A DNA stretch of 64,000 nt from a bacterium (GTDB taxonomy: Bacteria; Bdellovibrionota; Bacteriovoracia; Bacteriovoracales; Bacteriovoracaceae). The translations under genes were made by a program, and so were the position numbers. Positions 43,422 through 51,100 of the stretch are shown here, one piece after another (the stretch's first letter is position 1; each line of letters starts with the position of its first letter). The notes below the pieces were generated by a model. That model was not told where the DNA came from and did no database searches. It saw only the letters and a list, made by a program, of their open reading frames with translations. The DNA lies in the NCBI GenBank assembly GCA_030425045.1, contig JAUHVL010000017.1, positions 1-64,000 on the forward strand. The letters run 5' to 3'.

Positions 43422-44156
43422 TTAACATAATGTTACCCAAGCGATAAACGTGCGAGGATTGCCACTATTTTCTTGAAGTTCCCTCTCAATAATTTGAAAA
43501 CCGTTTCTTTTTAATTCTAGTTCTAGATTTTTTAGAGATAAGACTCTTCGATGAGCGAACACTCTTTTACCCTTAACTTCTTCCCAGTCCATATCCCATG
43601 AGTCCCTACCAGTGCTCCAAAGGATATCGCCTTCAAGTTCAAGATGTTTTGCTGACAACATAGTAGACATATCATCTGACTGAATCATGGTGTGCATAAA
43701 AAAGATGCCCTTCTCATTTAAGCTCTTACGAACAAATGAATAACATTTTTCTCGCTCTTTTTTGGGAACGATACAATGAAAAAAAGAACTATCGATAACA
43801 AGATCATATTTTGTACTGGCATCACTCGTGTAAATATCTTTGACTTCAAAGTCAGCTTCTATCCCGAGACTCTTGGCATTTTCGTTTGCCATTTCAATAG
43901 CGGTAGAAGACATATCATATCCCGTTACCTCAAAGCCTTGTTTTGCCAAATAAAGTGCGACTGTTCCCGTCCCCGTACCAAGGTCTAATGCTTTATAATT
44001 TTTTATCTTTGGAAAATATTTTGAAAGGTTTTTACCTAAAGCGATATTTATATCGTGATGAAAAAGGTCGACAGCTTTTTTCTTTTTATCCCAGCTTACA
44101 TAACCTTTGTCTTTTAGATCTTTGTAAACTTCTTCATGCATTTCGTAATATTTCAT
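43422..44156 (-). CDS. class I SAM-dependent methyltransferase
   Basis: This 244-residue protein has motif I ALDLGTGTGTVALYLA, the acidic residue ending strand 2 in VTGYDMSSTAI, motif II-like FEVKDIY and 'YDLVIDSSFFHCI' at strand 4. The overall order fits the Rossmann-type methyltransferases close to TehB/UbiE-like. Substrate unknown. TATAAA stands six bases before the ATG, so the message may be leaderless; an inverted repeat lies just upstream of it. Confidence 0.85.
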   Translation of the reverse strand: MKYYEMHEEVYKDLKDKGYVSWDKKKKAVDLFHHDINIALGKNLSKYFPKIKNYKALDLGTGTGTVALYLAKQGFEVTGYDMSSTAIEMANENAKSLGIEADFEVKDIYTSDASTKYDLVIDSSFFHCIVPKKEREKCYSFVRKSLNEKGIFFMHTMIQSDDMSTMLSAKHLELEGDILWSTGRDSWDMDWEEVKGKRVFAHRRVLSLKNLELELKRNGFQIIERELQENSGNPRTFIAWVTLC

Positions 44157-44162
44157 CTCTCT

Positions 44163-44168
44163 TTTATA
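44163..44168 (-). promoter_or_regulatory. -10 element placed for a leaderless transcript
   Basis: TATAAA on the minus strand is followed by AGAGAG and then the ATG of the methyltransferase gene. AGAGAG directly touches the ATG, too close for a ribosome site. Confidence 0.35.
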
Positions 44169-44180
44169 ACAAAAGAGCTC

Positions 44181-44203
44181 TTAGAATTGCAGAATAATTC
44201 TAA
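44181..44203. promoter_or_regulatory. perfect inverted repeat between divergent genes
   Basis: TTAGAATT-GCAGAAT-AATTCTAA has 8-bp perfect arms spaced by seven bases. It sits where the -35 region of the methyltransferase promoter should be and 42 bp before the start of the divergent exported-protein gene. This is a good place for a dimeric regulator acting on both. Confidence 0.4.
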
Positions 44204-44244
44204 ACGATGATAAAATTTTATTTAAATTTAACAATAAGGCTCTT

Positions 44245-45003
44245 TTGAAAACACTATTTATTATTCTTACTTCTCTTTCTTTTACCTTCAAGTCCCTTGC
44301 CAGTGCACCCGCCCAAGGAAGATCAATTTCAGACTTTAAGTCGTTCCCTCTCACAATTACGCTTGAAAAAGGCCTCACTCTTCAGTTTATAGGAAGAGTT
44401 GGTGGTGCTCCCATTACTTTTTCAAAAGGACAGATGAAAATAAAAACGATAAGAAAGGGGTTTAACGATAGTCATTTTAGCTACGTCTTTATTCCAAGTG
44501 ATAAAACCTTAAGTCCTGTGATCGTAAAGACAACCGCTTCTCAAAAATCAATTACACTTACAAAAGGTGATTTTAAAAAAATAAAATCTGATGAGATGTG
44601 GCTGTGGGGAGTTTCCAATGAAAGTAACTGCCCTACGATACATGGCGACCCAACAGCGATTAACTTTGCTAGCTACTCGGTTGATCATCGTCATATGAAT
44701 AAACGTAAGACCAACCAAGCGACAGGATCTTTTGCGATGAAAGTCTCTCTGGCAAAGAAGCCTAAACATAGCACACTTTATTTTAGTACAGTTCACCACG
44801 ATCTTGGGGCCACCATATTCTCTGAAGGCTTTCTCGCACCAGCTGATGATATAAGCCAATCTCTTTGCCATGCTTATTATGGTTCAAAATGCGAAAACTT
44901 ATTTTTACTTAATGAAAAAAAGTTCGGTCATCACTATCGTGTCGTTTTCAAAAAACCACTTTCAGAAAAAGTTAAAAAACACTTTTATAGTTGTCCTGTT
45001 TAA
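44245..45003 (+). CDS. exported protein, unknown (TTG start)
   Basis: This 252-residue protein has a signal peptide (MKTLFIILTSLSFTFKSLAS). The body is beta-rich with four cysteines (ESNCPTI, SLCHAYYGSKCEN, YSCPV) and 'YSVDHRHMNKRKTNQATGSF'. I do not recognise a family. The start is TTG at 44245, with AAGG five bases upstream and the signal peptide beginning exactly there. It is divergent from the methyltransferase gene. Confidence 0.55.
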   Translation: MKTLFIILTSLSFTFKSLASAPAQGRSISDFKSFPLTITLEKGLTLQFIGRVGGAPITFSKGQMKIKTIRKGFNDSHFSYVFIPSDKTLSPVIVKTTASQKSITLTKGDFKKIKSDEMWLWGVSNESNCPTIHGDPTAINFASYSVDHRHMNKRKTNQATGSFAMKVSLAKKPKHSTLYFSTVHHDLGATIFSEGFLAPADDISQSLCHAYYGSKCENLFLLNEKKFGHHYRVVFKKPLSEKVKKHFYSCPV

Positions 45004-45055
45004 TTTTAACGAAAAAGATTATGCCCCCAAGATAAACTCAAAGGCATATTAATCT

Positions 45056-46042
45056 CTACCTAAAGCAAGCATTCAAATGACTCTTTATTGCTCGCTTCAC
45101 CACACTTTGCGGTTTTTGCACAAGAAGACGAGATTTTAATCCTAGCTCTTCAAGGCTTAATCTGTTGTAATGATTTTTTAATTCATGAGGTAACCCATAT
45201 GTCAGATACGCTCCATGCTCAGGACTATGAGAGTCACCTAAGCCGTATCCCATCATATAGGACATAAGTACTCTAGCGTTGTCGTCTGGACTTAAATGCG
45301 CGATCGCAGAGGCTTCCTCATAGCTACTTTTTAAAACGCGGTCCCAATATTTAGGCTTAGCTAAATACTGTTCTTGTGTTAGTCCATAAACTCCGGGAGC
45401 ACCCTTTGCTAACTCCCATCCCGATGGCCCTAAAAGATCTATCAGTTCAGGAATATTTAAAGTGGCCTGAGCATCTAACATAATTGTACAGCTACTTTTC
45501 GTTGACTCTCGACGAAGATCAGATGCTCTTGTTTTTGCAAGATCGTCGTGGAGAGACAACCATAAAGAAATATGACCACCAGCTGAGGTACCAGAGAGGG
45601 CCAATTTGTTTTTATCAACTCCAAAGCTAACGGCGTTATAACGTAAAAACTGAATCGCCCTAGCTGAGTCGGCCATCGCTGCTGGATATTTGTTCTTTGG
45701 GCTCTTTCGATAAGCATTGTTTTCTGAAAGACGATAATTAATGGTAGCAAACGCCATCCCCATCTTTAAAATAAAATCTGGTCGCATGACTCCTGACTTA
45801 TACGCCATAGACTTATCACCAGAGTGATAACCGCCACCATGAATATAAACAACCATTGGAATTTTCTTGTTAGTAGCTCTTGGAAACCAAACATCAAGTT
45901 TCTGACGTTCATCTTCTCCGTAAGATAAATCCTTAATACATCTTGTAGATACGCCTTTATAAGAGCAGGTTTTAAATTCAAAACCAAAACTAAGTTGAGT
46001 AGATAATAAAAAAGAAATTGTAGGTAAAAGAAATCGCTTCAT
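45056..46042 (-). CDS. exported alpha/beta-hydrolase, BD-FAE/HSL-like esterase
   Basis: This 328-residue protein has a signal peptide (1-20). It contains the oxyanion motif YIHGGGYHSGDKS, 'ATINYRLSENNAYRKSPKNK', the conserved 'YPAAMADSARAIQFLRYNA' block and the nucleophile in LSGTSAGGHISL. 'SYMMGYGLGDSHSPEHGAYL' contains the likely catalytic His. It probably cuts short esters in the periplasm or outside the cell. A GGAGGCTT ribosome site precedes the ATG. Confidence 0.82.
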   Translation of the reverse strand: MKRFLLPTISFLLSTQLSFGFEFKTCSYKGVSTRCIKDLSYGEDERQKLDVWFPRATNKKIPMVVYIHGGGYHSGDKSMAYKSGVMRPDFILKMGMAFATINYRLSENNAYRKSPKNKYPAAMADSARAIQFLRYNAVSFGVDKNKLALSGTSAGGHISLWLSLHDDLAKTRASDLRRESTKSSCTIMLDAQATLNIPELIDLLGPSGWELAKGAPGVYGLTQEQYLAKPKYWDRVLKSSYEEASAIAHLSPDDNARVLMSYMMGYGLGDSHSPEHGAYLTYGLPHELKNHYNRLSLEELGLKSRLLVQKPQSVVKRAIKSHLNACFR

Positions 46043-46157
46043 ATAAGCCTCCTGTGTTTCTCTGTAAAATTAGACGAGTATCTGTGGAGATATGAAGACA
46101 ATGAAAATATCTGAATAATTTTAAGTTGTTACGCTATCTTCTAGAAAGCTCTTAAGC

Positions 46158-46991
46158 TTAACGCCTACGCCTCTTATTTTTAGACCTAAAATCCTGTCTC
46201 TTCTTATTCTGAGAGCGAGCTGGTTTTGGTGTATGCTTTTTCTTCGTTTTCGACTTTGGCTTGGCCTCAGAGGAAGAAGAGGCTATCAACTTGGAGAGAG
46301 TTTCTAACTCCTTTCCCTCTACCGCACGAAATTCACCAAGGGGAAGTTTATCTAATTTTATATGCATGATTCTGATACGCTCTAATTTCTTAACTTGATA
46401 ATTAAAATGCTCACACATTCTTCTGATTTGACGATTGAGTCCCTGAACTAAAACAATGCGAAAGGTATGACTTGAGATTTTCTCCACCACACATTTTTTT
46501 GTTTTCATCCCTAAGATGGGTACACCACCGGCCATTTTGGAGATAAACTGATCATCAATAGGACGATCAACGGTGACGATATATTCTTTTTCGTGATTGT
46601 TTCCAGCCCGAAGAATTTTATTAACGATATCTCCATCATTGGTCAAAAGGATGAGCCCCTTAGAGTCTTTATCTAAACGACCAATGGGAAAAATTCTCGT
46701 AGGATAATTAATATAGCTGACAATATTATCTCTCTCCGTCGACTCTGTCGTCGAGACAATTCCTTCAGGCTTGTTAAAAGCGATTAAGACAAAAGGCTCT
46801 GCTTCCTCGGCGGTAATGATCCGGCCATTGACCATAACTTCATCACCAGGATTAACCCGATCCTCGAGACTAGCTTTCTTTTTATTAATTTTAACTTGGC
46901 CATTTTCAATAAAACGATCGGCCTCTCGACGGGAGCAAATTCCACTATGGGCGATGAATTTATTTAGCCTTACGGACTTATCATTAATCAT
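46158..46991 (-). CDS. rluF: 23S rRNA pseudouridine synthase RluF-type
   Basis: This 277-residue protein has an S4 RNA-binding domain ([20 protein letters not shown], residues 7-26 and on) followed by the RsuA-type catalytic domain. Its catalytic Asp lies in [18 protein letters not shown], and '[18 protein letters not shown]' is the late family block. Details such as '[12 protein letters not shown]' fit RluF, which modifies U2604 of 23S rRNA; RluB/RsuA-type is the alternative. The last 40 residues are a basic Lys/Arg-rich tail. Confidence 0.85.
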   Translation of the reverse strand: MINDKSVRLNKFIAHSGICSRREADRFIENGQVKINKKKASLEDRVNPGDEVMVNGRIITAEEAEPFVLIAFNKPEGIVSTTESTERDNIVSYINYPTRIFPIGRLDKDSKGLILLTNDGDIVNKILRAGNNHEKEYIVTVDRPIDDQFISKMAGGVPILGMKTKKCVVEKISSHTFRIVLVQGLNRQIRRMCEHFNYQVKKLERIRIMHIKLDKLPLGEFRAVEGKELETLSKLIASSSSEAKPKSKTKKKHTPKPARSQNKKRQDFRSKNKRRRR

Positions 46992-47044
46992 AACTTTAAT
47001 TACCTTTTTTCATTCAATTTGAGCAGTCAAAAGCAAAATTTTCG

Positions 47045-47060
47045 TGGTATAGAAGCCACT
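47045..47060 (+). promoter_or_regulatory. extended -10 placed for a leaderless transcript
   Basis: TGGTATAGA is an extended -10 element (TGn plus TATAGA at 47048-47053) that ends seven bases before the ATG at 47061. No ribosome site lies between. Confidence 0.35.
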
Positions 47061-48224
47061 ATGAGTAAAAAAAGGTTAAAATCCGGGACTGTCCTCACAG
47101 GAATTGCCCCTAATATCCTCTTAAAGCATGTGGAAAACACAGCTCCTTTTCTTTTTCAAGGAGAGCTCGATACTAAATCTGAAAATTGCGAATATCTCGA
47201 AAAGCTGCGTTTTTATAAAAAAAACCTGAAACAGCTCAAAAATATTGATCTGGCTGAGTACTTTCATATTTGCATGGCGGCCCACTGGACCACAGCAGGA
47301 ACTTTTGTCCCCACAGATGTCGATAACCAAATTAGAAAATCTCTTTGGTGTCACGGTACTATTCAAAAGTATATAGATAAAATGGCGAAGATCACCATGG
47401 CCTCTTGGAAATGGGACTATCGTCAGGTCACCAACCGCAAGTCCTATAACCACATCAATGATGAAGTATTAAGTACTCACGAAGGAACATGGTTAAGTGT
47501 CGCCATTGGTGCTTATTGCGCTCTCGTAAAAAATAAAAAAACTGAGCTCGCAGCAGAAATGGCCGAACTGATTTTAGCGGAAATAAAAAAAGAAGAAACG
47601 CTTCTTCTTCAATTACGAGAAGATCGTGATCATATTAATTTTTTAAGAGCCGCTCCTTTAATGGCCCATAATTTCGGTGACCTCGATCGAGTAATGATTC
47701 AATGGGAGATGGATGAAAACGATCCGTTTTACAAGAGAATTTATAAACTCGGTCATCAACTAAACCCAAATTATGATCCGATTTTAGTTTATACCGGTAA
47801 AGTAAATAAAGAATTTAGCTCTAAAGAAAATCATCGACATATGTCTATGAGACAACCAAGGTGCTTAAGAAAATCTAGTAAATTTCTTATTCCCGTTGGT
47901 CCTTTTATGGATGATTGGGGTCATACCCTTGGCAACAGTGATCAACTTGATTATGCCGAAAAAGCAGAAATCATAAGTGCTTTTTATGAAGGTTTCAAAA
48001 GACAAGATCAGGCCTATGGTTATATTCGTGCCTACAGGGCAATGATCTCCGAAATTGAGGGAGGCCTCGCCGCCCTAGAACAATACCTCCCCTTTGACCT
48101 TTTAGCAGAATTAAAAAATTCAAAATTCTCTGAACTAGCAAAAATTTCAAGGGAAGAATTTGAACAAGGTTATGTCGAAAAACTTTCGGCGTTTGTCTGT
48201 CCCGAGACCGGAATAAAATTCTAG
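47061..48224 (+). CDS. protein of unknown function, 387 residues
   Basis: I do not recognise this protein. It is mainly helical, with no signal peptide, and contains 'FHICMAAHWTTAGTFVPTDV', 'SLWCHGTIQKYIDKMAKI', 'DRDHINFLRAAPLMAHNFGD', 'LIPVGPFMDDWGHTLGNSDQ' and a late CPETG. Several His and Cys residues could bind a metal, but no known motif is complete. The TTG at 47019 would add 14 residues; the ATG at 47061 sits behind an extended -10 and is preferred. It overlaps the convergent HD gene by 4 bp. Confidence 0.5.
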   Translation: MSKKRLKSGTVLTGIAPNILLKHVENTAPFLFQGELDTKSENCEYLEKLRFYKKNLKQLKNIDLAEYFHICMAAHWTTAGTFVPTDVDNQIRKSLWCHGTIQKYIDKMAKITMASWKWDYRQVTNRKSYNHINDEVLSTHEGTWLSVAIGAYCALVKNKKTELAAEMAELILAEIKKEETLLLQLREDRDHINFLRAAPLMAHNFGDLDRVMIQWEMDENDPFYKRIYKLGHQLNPNYDPILVYTGKVNKEFSSKENHRHMSMRQPRCLRKSSKFLIPVGPFMDDWGHTLGNSDQLDYAEKAEIISAFYEGFKRQDQAYGYIRAYRAMISEIEGGLAALEQYLPFDLLAELKNSKFSELAKISREEFEQGYVEKLSAFVCPETGIKF

Positions 48225-48856
48225 GGTAAAAGCTCAGCTTTTAAGCTAGCGAGAAAACTTTCCATCGTAACAAGCCTACGTTTTCCTTCTTCTTTAGCCG
48301 ATTCAGTATTTAATTTTTCGTGAAGCCTGAGAAGTTTAATGAAAAAATGATCGAGGTTATTAGTTGAATCATCGGGAGTTCTCTGAATACAAAAAGGGTC
48401 TTCATCATGATAGATCGACCTCTTTGCAATACCACCAAAGATAAAACAACGAGCGATACCAATGGCCCCAAGAGCATCGAGACGATCAGCATCTTGAACT
48501 ATTTTTGCTTCCAAACTATCGACTTTAATATTGGCCGAAAAACTATGACCTTGAATAGCATGAAAAATCTGATCGAAATATTGATTGTCGTAACCCCAAC
48601 TCTCTAAAAGTGATATTGCTTTTTCTGCCGATAATGTCGAAGCTTGAAATCTGCGAGAATCACTTTTACAAATATAGACACAGTCATGAAGATAAGCGGC
48701 GGGAATAACAATATTAAGATTAGCATTTTCTTTTTTTGCTAAATCCTTCGCTAACTTAACCACTCTTCTCACATGTAAAATATCGTGAGAGGGGTCAGGG
48801 TTTTCATCACAGACACCGATCATATAATCATCAAACAATTTTTCAAATGTTTTCAT
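48221..48856 (-). CDS. HD-domain phosphohydrolase (YedJ-like)
   Basis: This 211-residue protein has the HD metal site: HD in 'PDPSHDILHVRRVVKLA', the HD pair in 'AAYLHDCVYICKSDSRR', then 'GHSFSANIKVDSLEAKIVQD' and 'ADRLDALGAIGIARCFIFGG', the block that marks the YedJ/YpgQ group. Members hydrolyse nucleotides or similar phosphoesters with a divalent metal. No signal peptide. The VOC gene lies 20 bp upstream on the same strand. Confidence 0.85.
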   Translation of the reverse strand: MKTFEKLFDDYMIGVCDENPDPSHDILHVRRVVKLAKDLAKKENANLNIVIPAAYLHDCVYICKSDSRRFQASTLSAEKAISLLESWGYDNQYFDQIFHAIQGHSFSANIKVDSLEAKIVQDADRLDALGAIGIARCFIFGGIAKRSIYHDEDPFCIQRTPDDSTNNLDHFFIKLLRLHEKLNTESAKEEGKRRLVTMESFLASLKAELLP

Positions 48857-48876
48857 AAAGCTAATCTTTTCTTAAC

Positions 48877-49314
48877 CTATTTAAGAGGGACAGATCCATC
48901 TTCATTTAATGGTGATGTTCCACATGCCACTTCCCATAAATGCCCATCCGGATCAGAAAAGTAACCTGAGTACCCACCCCACTCAGCACGCTGGGCCTGT
49001 TTTTCAATTTTCCCACCAGCTTTTTTCGCTTGTTCTAAAATAGAATCAACCTCTTGTTCAGTTCGTGTATTATGGGCCAAGGTAATTCCTGAAAATTTTG
49101 ATTTTTTTACTAAAAATTCTTCACCAACATCTTCAGCCAATTTGTCATAGGGATACAAAGCTAAAACGACAAACTTTGTCTTGAAGAAAACTATTCCATC
49201 TTCAGGTTTCGAAAACTCTTCACCTGTTTCTAACCCAAGTCCATTTTTGTAAAAATCAAATGATCTATTTAAATCCTCTACACCTAAAGTGATGATTGTA
49301 ATTCTTGGTTCCAT
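48877..49314 (-). CDS. VOC/glyoxalase-superfamily protein
   Basis: This 145-residue protein consists of two beta-alpha-beta-beta-beta modules: 'ITIITLGVEDLNRSFDFYKN' and 'GLETGEEF' in the first, and 'GITLAHNTRTEQEVDSILEQ', 'AEWGGYSGYFSDPDGHLWEV' in the second. The latter is the family hallmark with the metal-ligand Glu in LWEV. The reaction (isomerase, dioxygenase or resistance protein) is unknown. AAGGAAA stands before the ATG. Confidence 0.85.
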   Translation of the reverse strand: MEPRITIITLGVEDLNRSFDFYKNGLGLETGEEFSKPEDGIVFFKTKFVVLALYPYDKLAEDVGEEFLVKKSKFSGITLAHNTRTEQEVDSILEQAKKAGGKIEKQAQRAEWGGYSGYFSDPDGHLWEVACGTSPLNEDGSVPLK

Positions 49315-49375
49315 TAAATTTCCTTTGGGAAGATTTTCTTTTAAATATCAAAACTAAATTGACTTAGCAAAGGTG

Positions 49376-50047
49376 TCATAAAAAAGACATTTGATTATCC
49401 ACTATAAAATCAAAAACCTCTATAAGGTTATCATGAACTCTAGAATTAATATCAAACCCTTGAGAATCCCCTAAAAGCTCAATGGCTTTATGAATCGCTT
49501 CAACTGTAGAACAACATTCGTCCGAAGGTTGCTTACGCACCCTAAAATTAGAAGGAACGGTATTCTGAAAAGATACCTGAGGCAGCTTACTCAAATTAGA
49601 GCTCATCCGCATAGTTTGTCTCGCAGTTCTCCAGGTACCATCAATCACAAACACCACGAGCTTTTTGCCAGTTGGTACTAAGCTCTTCTTCTCTACAGAC
49701 GTTAAGGCATTAAGACTTGTGGCCCCCTTCCCTGGGTAAAGCACAACACAATGATTCTCTGGATTATCAATGAGACTATTTACCACATCATCATTGGAAT
49801 AATCATGACCAGGAATCAAGTAAGAATTCTTCAGACAAAGATGAGACATCCTTCCAGTTGCAATTTTACGTTCAATTTCAAGCTTATGAATCAAAATAGC
49901 AAAAACAATCTTCGAATCGAAAGGCTTAACTAAATGACAGTAACAAGTCTTGGAGGCAAAACCGCAAATCCCACAATTCTCTCGCGATACAAACTCTTGT
50001 GCCTTTAGCTTATTCTTGAAGTCTAAATACTCTTGTAGGTTTCTCAT
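49376..50047 (-). CDS. second DTW-domain protein (aminocarboxypropyltransferase family)
   Basis: This 223-residue protein has the cysteine cluster ENCGICGFASKTCYCHLVKP, 'LIHKLEIERKIATGRMSHLC' and the DTW motif in VFVIDGTWRTARQTMRMS. The substrate-side block 'FRVRKQPSDECCSTVEAIHK' follows. It shares domain order with the protein at 16377-16988 but differs at many positions, so the two are old paralogues, as in organisms with TapT-like and TapA/DTWD2-like enzymes. It probably modifies tRNA or rRNA uridine. Confidence 0.82.
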   Translation of the reverse strand: MRNLQEYLDFKNKLKAQEFVSRENCGICGFASKTCYCHLVKPFDSKIVFAILIHKLEIERKIATGRMSHLCLKNSYLIPGHDYSNDDVVNSLIDNPENHCVVLYPGKGATSLNALTSVEKKSLVPTGKKLVVFVIDGTWRTARQTMRMSSNLSKLPQVSFQNTVPSNFRVRKQPSDECCSTVEAIHKAIELLGDSQGFDINSRVHDNLIEVFDFIVDNQMSFL

Positions 50048-50133
50048 TTTTATATTCTACTTAAGTTGGTGGAGATGGTGACAGCCTCTTAAACCAATCT
50101 CTTTGTTAATGCAAAATCCGAACTTACTACATC

Positions 50134-50397
50134 TCATGAGTTTTTTGCTGCTTTTATAAACGCTTGAATATCAGCCAAGCAACATTTTCCAGATGGGTTT
50201 ACAGTCTCACAAAAACAGCCTGGATTGTTCATTTTGGCTTTGATGTCATCAACGATCAAATTTTCTTCTCCACTTTTTACAGCATCGAATAATTCTTTTT
50301 TTGATTTTTTAAAACAATAACAAATTAATCCATCAAGATTTTCTAAATCTACTTTTTGAACTTTTTCATCATTATTTTTTGAACAGCAATCACTCAT
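50134..50397 (-). CDS. CopZ-N-terminal-like / BFD-type [2Fe-2S] protein
   Basis: This 87-residue protein has CC near the start (MSDCCSK), 'LICYCFKKSKKELFDAV', 'MNNPGCFCETVNPSGKCC' and LADIQAF. The spacing matches the N-terminal zinc and [2Fe-2S] domain of Archaeoglobus CopZ (CxCf...GCxCe..NPsGkCCl), a copper chaperone part. The C-terminal copper-binding domain of CopZ is absent. It may deliver electrons or metal in copper handling and stands at the edge of the metal-export block. The ATG at 50397 has a TATAAT six bases upstream and no ribosome site; the longer frame to 50421 is unlikely. Confidence 0.65.
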   Translation of the reverse strand: MSDCCSKNNDEKVQKVDLENLDGLICYCFKKSKKELFDAVKSGEENLIVDDIKAKMNNPGCFCETVNPSGKCCLADIQAFIKAAKNS

Positions 50398-50403
50398 GAT
50401 TTC

Positions 50404-50436
50404 ATTATAACAGGAGATCACTCAAAGTCATTTGAG
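50404..50436 (-). promoter_or_regulatory. promoter and overlapping palindrome for the CopZ-like gene
   Basis: Minus-strand TATAAT at 50404-50409 stands six bases before the ATG, predicting a leaderless transcript. A -35-like ATGACT lies 16 bp upstream (50426-50431). The perfect palindrome CTCAAA-GTCA-TTTGAG (50421-50436) covers that -35, where a repressor would block transcription. AGATCACT is repeated at 50415-50422 and 50445-50452, 30 bp apart. Confidence 0.45.
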
Positions 50437-50461
50437 TTCATTCCAGATCACTAGAGATCGC

Positions 50462-50475
50462 GGTGGTGGTGGGGG
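50462..50475 (+). promoter_or_regulatory. two-tier G-quadruplex motif at the ribosome-binding region
   Basis: GGTGGTGGTGGGGG has four runs of at least two G with one-base loops, so it can fold as a two-tetrad quadruplex. It ends seven bases before the ATG of the recombinase-like gene and is the only G-rich candidate for a ribosome site. Confidence 0.4.
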
Positions 50476-50482
50476 TTCGACA

Positions 50483-50923
50483 ATGCTACACGAACTCTGT
50501 AGCTCCCCACATTATGTACCTGTAATCATAGCACATTTCTTCAATAAACCCATCCAAAATTCAGAACTTTTGCGGAAACTGTACTTAGAAAAAGACCTTT
50601 CTAGCCATGAAATTTCAAAATTAACAGGCTGGCCTCGCTCTTCAATAAGTGATGCAACTCGTGCCCTTGGATTCAAAAAAGAAGAGATTAAAGCACCTAC
50701 TCTTCGCTTCGGTGAAAAGCTTGTTGGGACTATGCGTGTAGTTCATAAGGGTGAGCAAAGGGTAATTGAAAAGATGATTTCCCTTCGAGAAAAGGGTTAT
50801 TCATTTAAACGAATCTCTGAATACTTAAACGATAAAAACATACCAACTAAACTCGGTGGGTCATGGTATCCATCGACAGTAAAAGACATTGTTAAGCGAG
50901 AGCTTAAAAAAAGGGAGGAATAG
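50483..50923 (+). CDS. recombinase-like DNA-binding protein without catalytic domain
   Basis: This 146-residue protein has a helix-turn-helix at about 35-60 (SSHEISKLTGWPRSSISDAT). The C-terminal part reads 'EQRVIEKMISLREKGYSFKR', 'ISEYLNDKNIPTKLGGSWYP', STVKDI, which is the pattern of the Recombinase domain of large serine recombinases. The resolvase catalytic domain with its serine is absent, so it is more likely a regulator derived from a recombinase. A TTG at 50432 would add 17 residues; the ATG at 50483 is preferred. It is followed by a small membrane-protein gene one base after its stop. Confidence 0.6.
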   Translation: MLHELCSSPHYVPVIIAHFFNKPIQNSELLRKLYLEKDLSSHEISKLTGWPRSSISDATRALGFKKEEIKAPTLRFGEKLVGTMRVVHKGEQRVIEKMISLREKGYSFKRISEYLNDKNIPTKLGGSWYPSTVKDIVKRELKKREE

Positions 50924-50924
50924 T

Positions 50925-51092
50925 ATGCGTGCGATAATTGAGATATTTCTTGCGATATTATTTACAGTAATTACAGGGACTACGGTTTTAAACTTATCTA
51001 GCAAGGCTATTAAAAAAGAAGCTATAATCAAAGTTCATAAAGGACTTCCGTCACTTGAAGTGTTCACTAAGAAGCTGACAAAAGCTCCTTAA
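50925..51092 (+). CDS. small single-helix membrane protein
   Basis: This 55-residue protein begins MRAIIEIFLAILFTVITGTTVL, one membrane helix, and ends with a basic soluble tail (KKEAIIKVHKGLPSLEVFTK). GGAGG lies six bases before the ATG, inside the end of the recombinase-like gene, so the pair is one unit. I do not recognise it. It converges on the CDF gene with 8 bp between the stops. Confidence 0.5.
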   Translation: MRAIIEIFLAILFTVITGTTVLNLSSKAIKKEAIIKVHKGLPSLEVFTKKLTKAP

Positions 51093-51100
51093 AAACTCTT

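Noticed and set aside
50432-50482. Upstream TTG extension of the recombinase-like protein (Gly-rich start)
   Set aside because: No ribosome site, and the run of five Gly comes from the G-rich element; domain similarity begins after the ATG at 50483. Not fully excluded.
50471-50510. tRNA or tmRNA 3' end (GGGGGTTCGA...CCCC)
   Set aside because: The T-loop-like GGTTCGA is not followed by a matching T-stem at the right distance, and no acceptor stem or other arms can be found. It is within the recombinase-like gene region.
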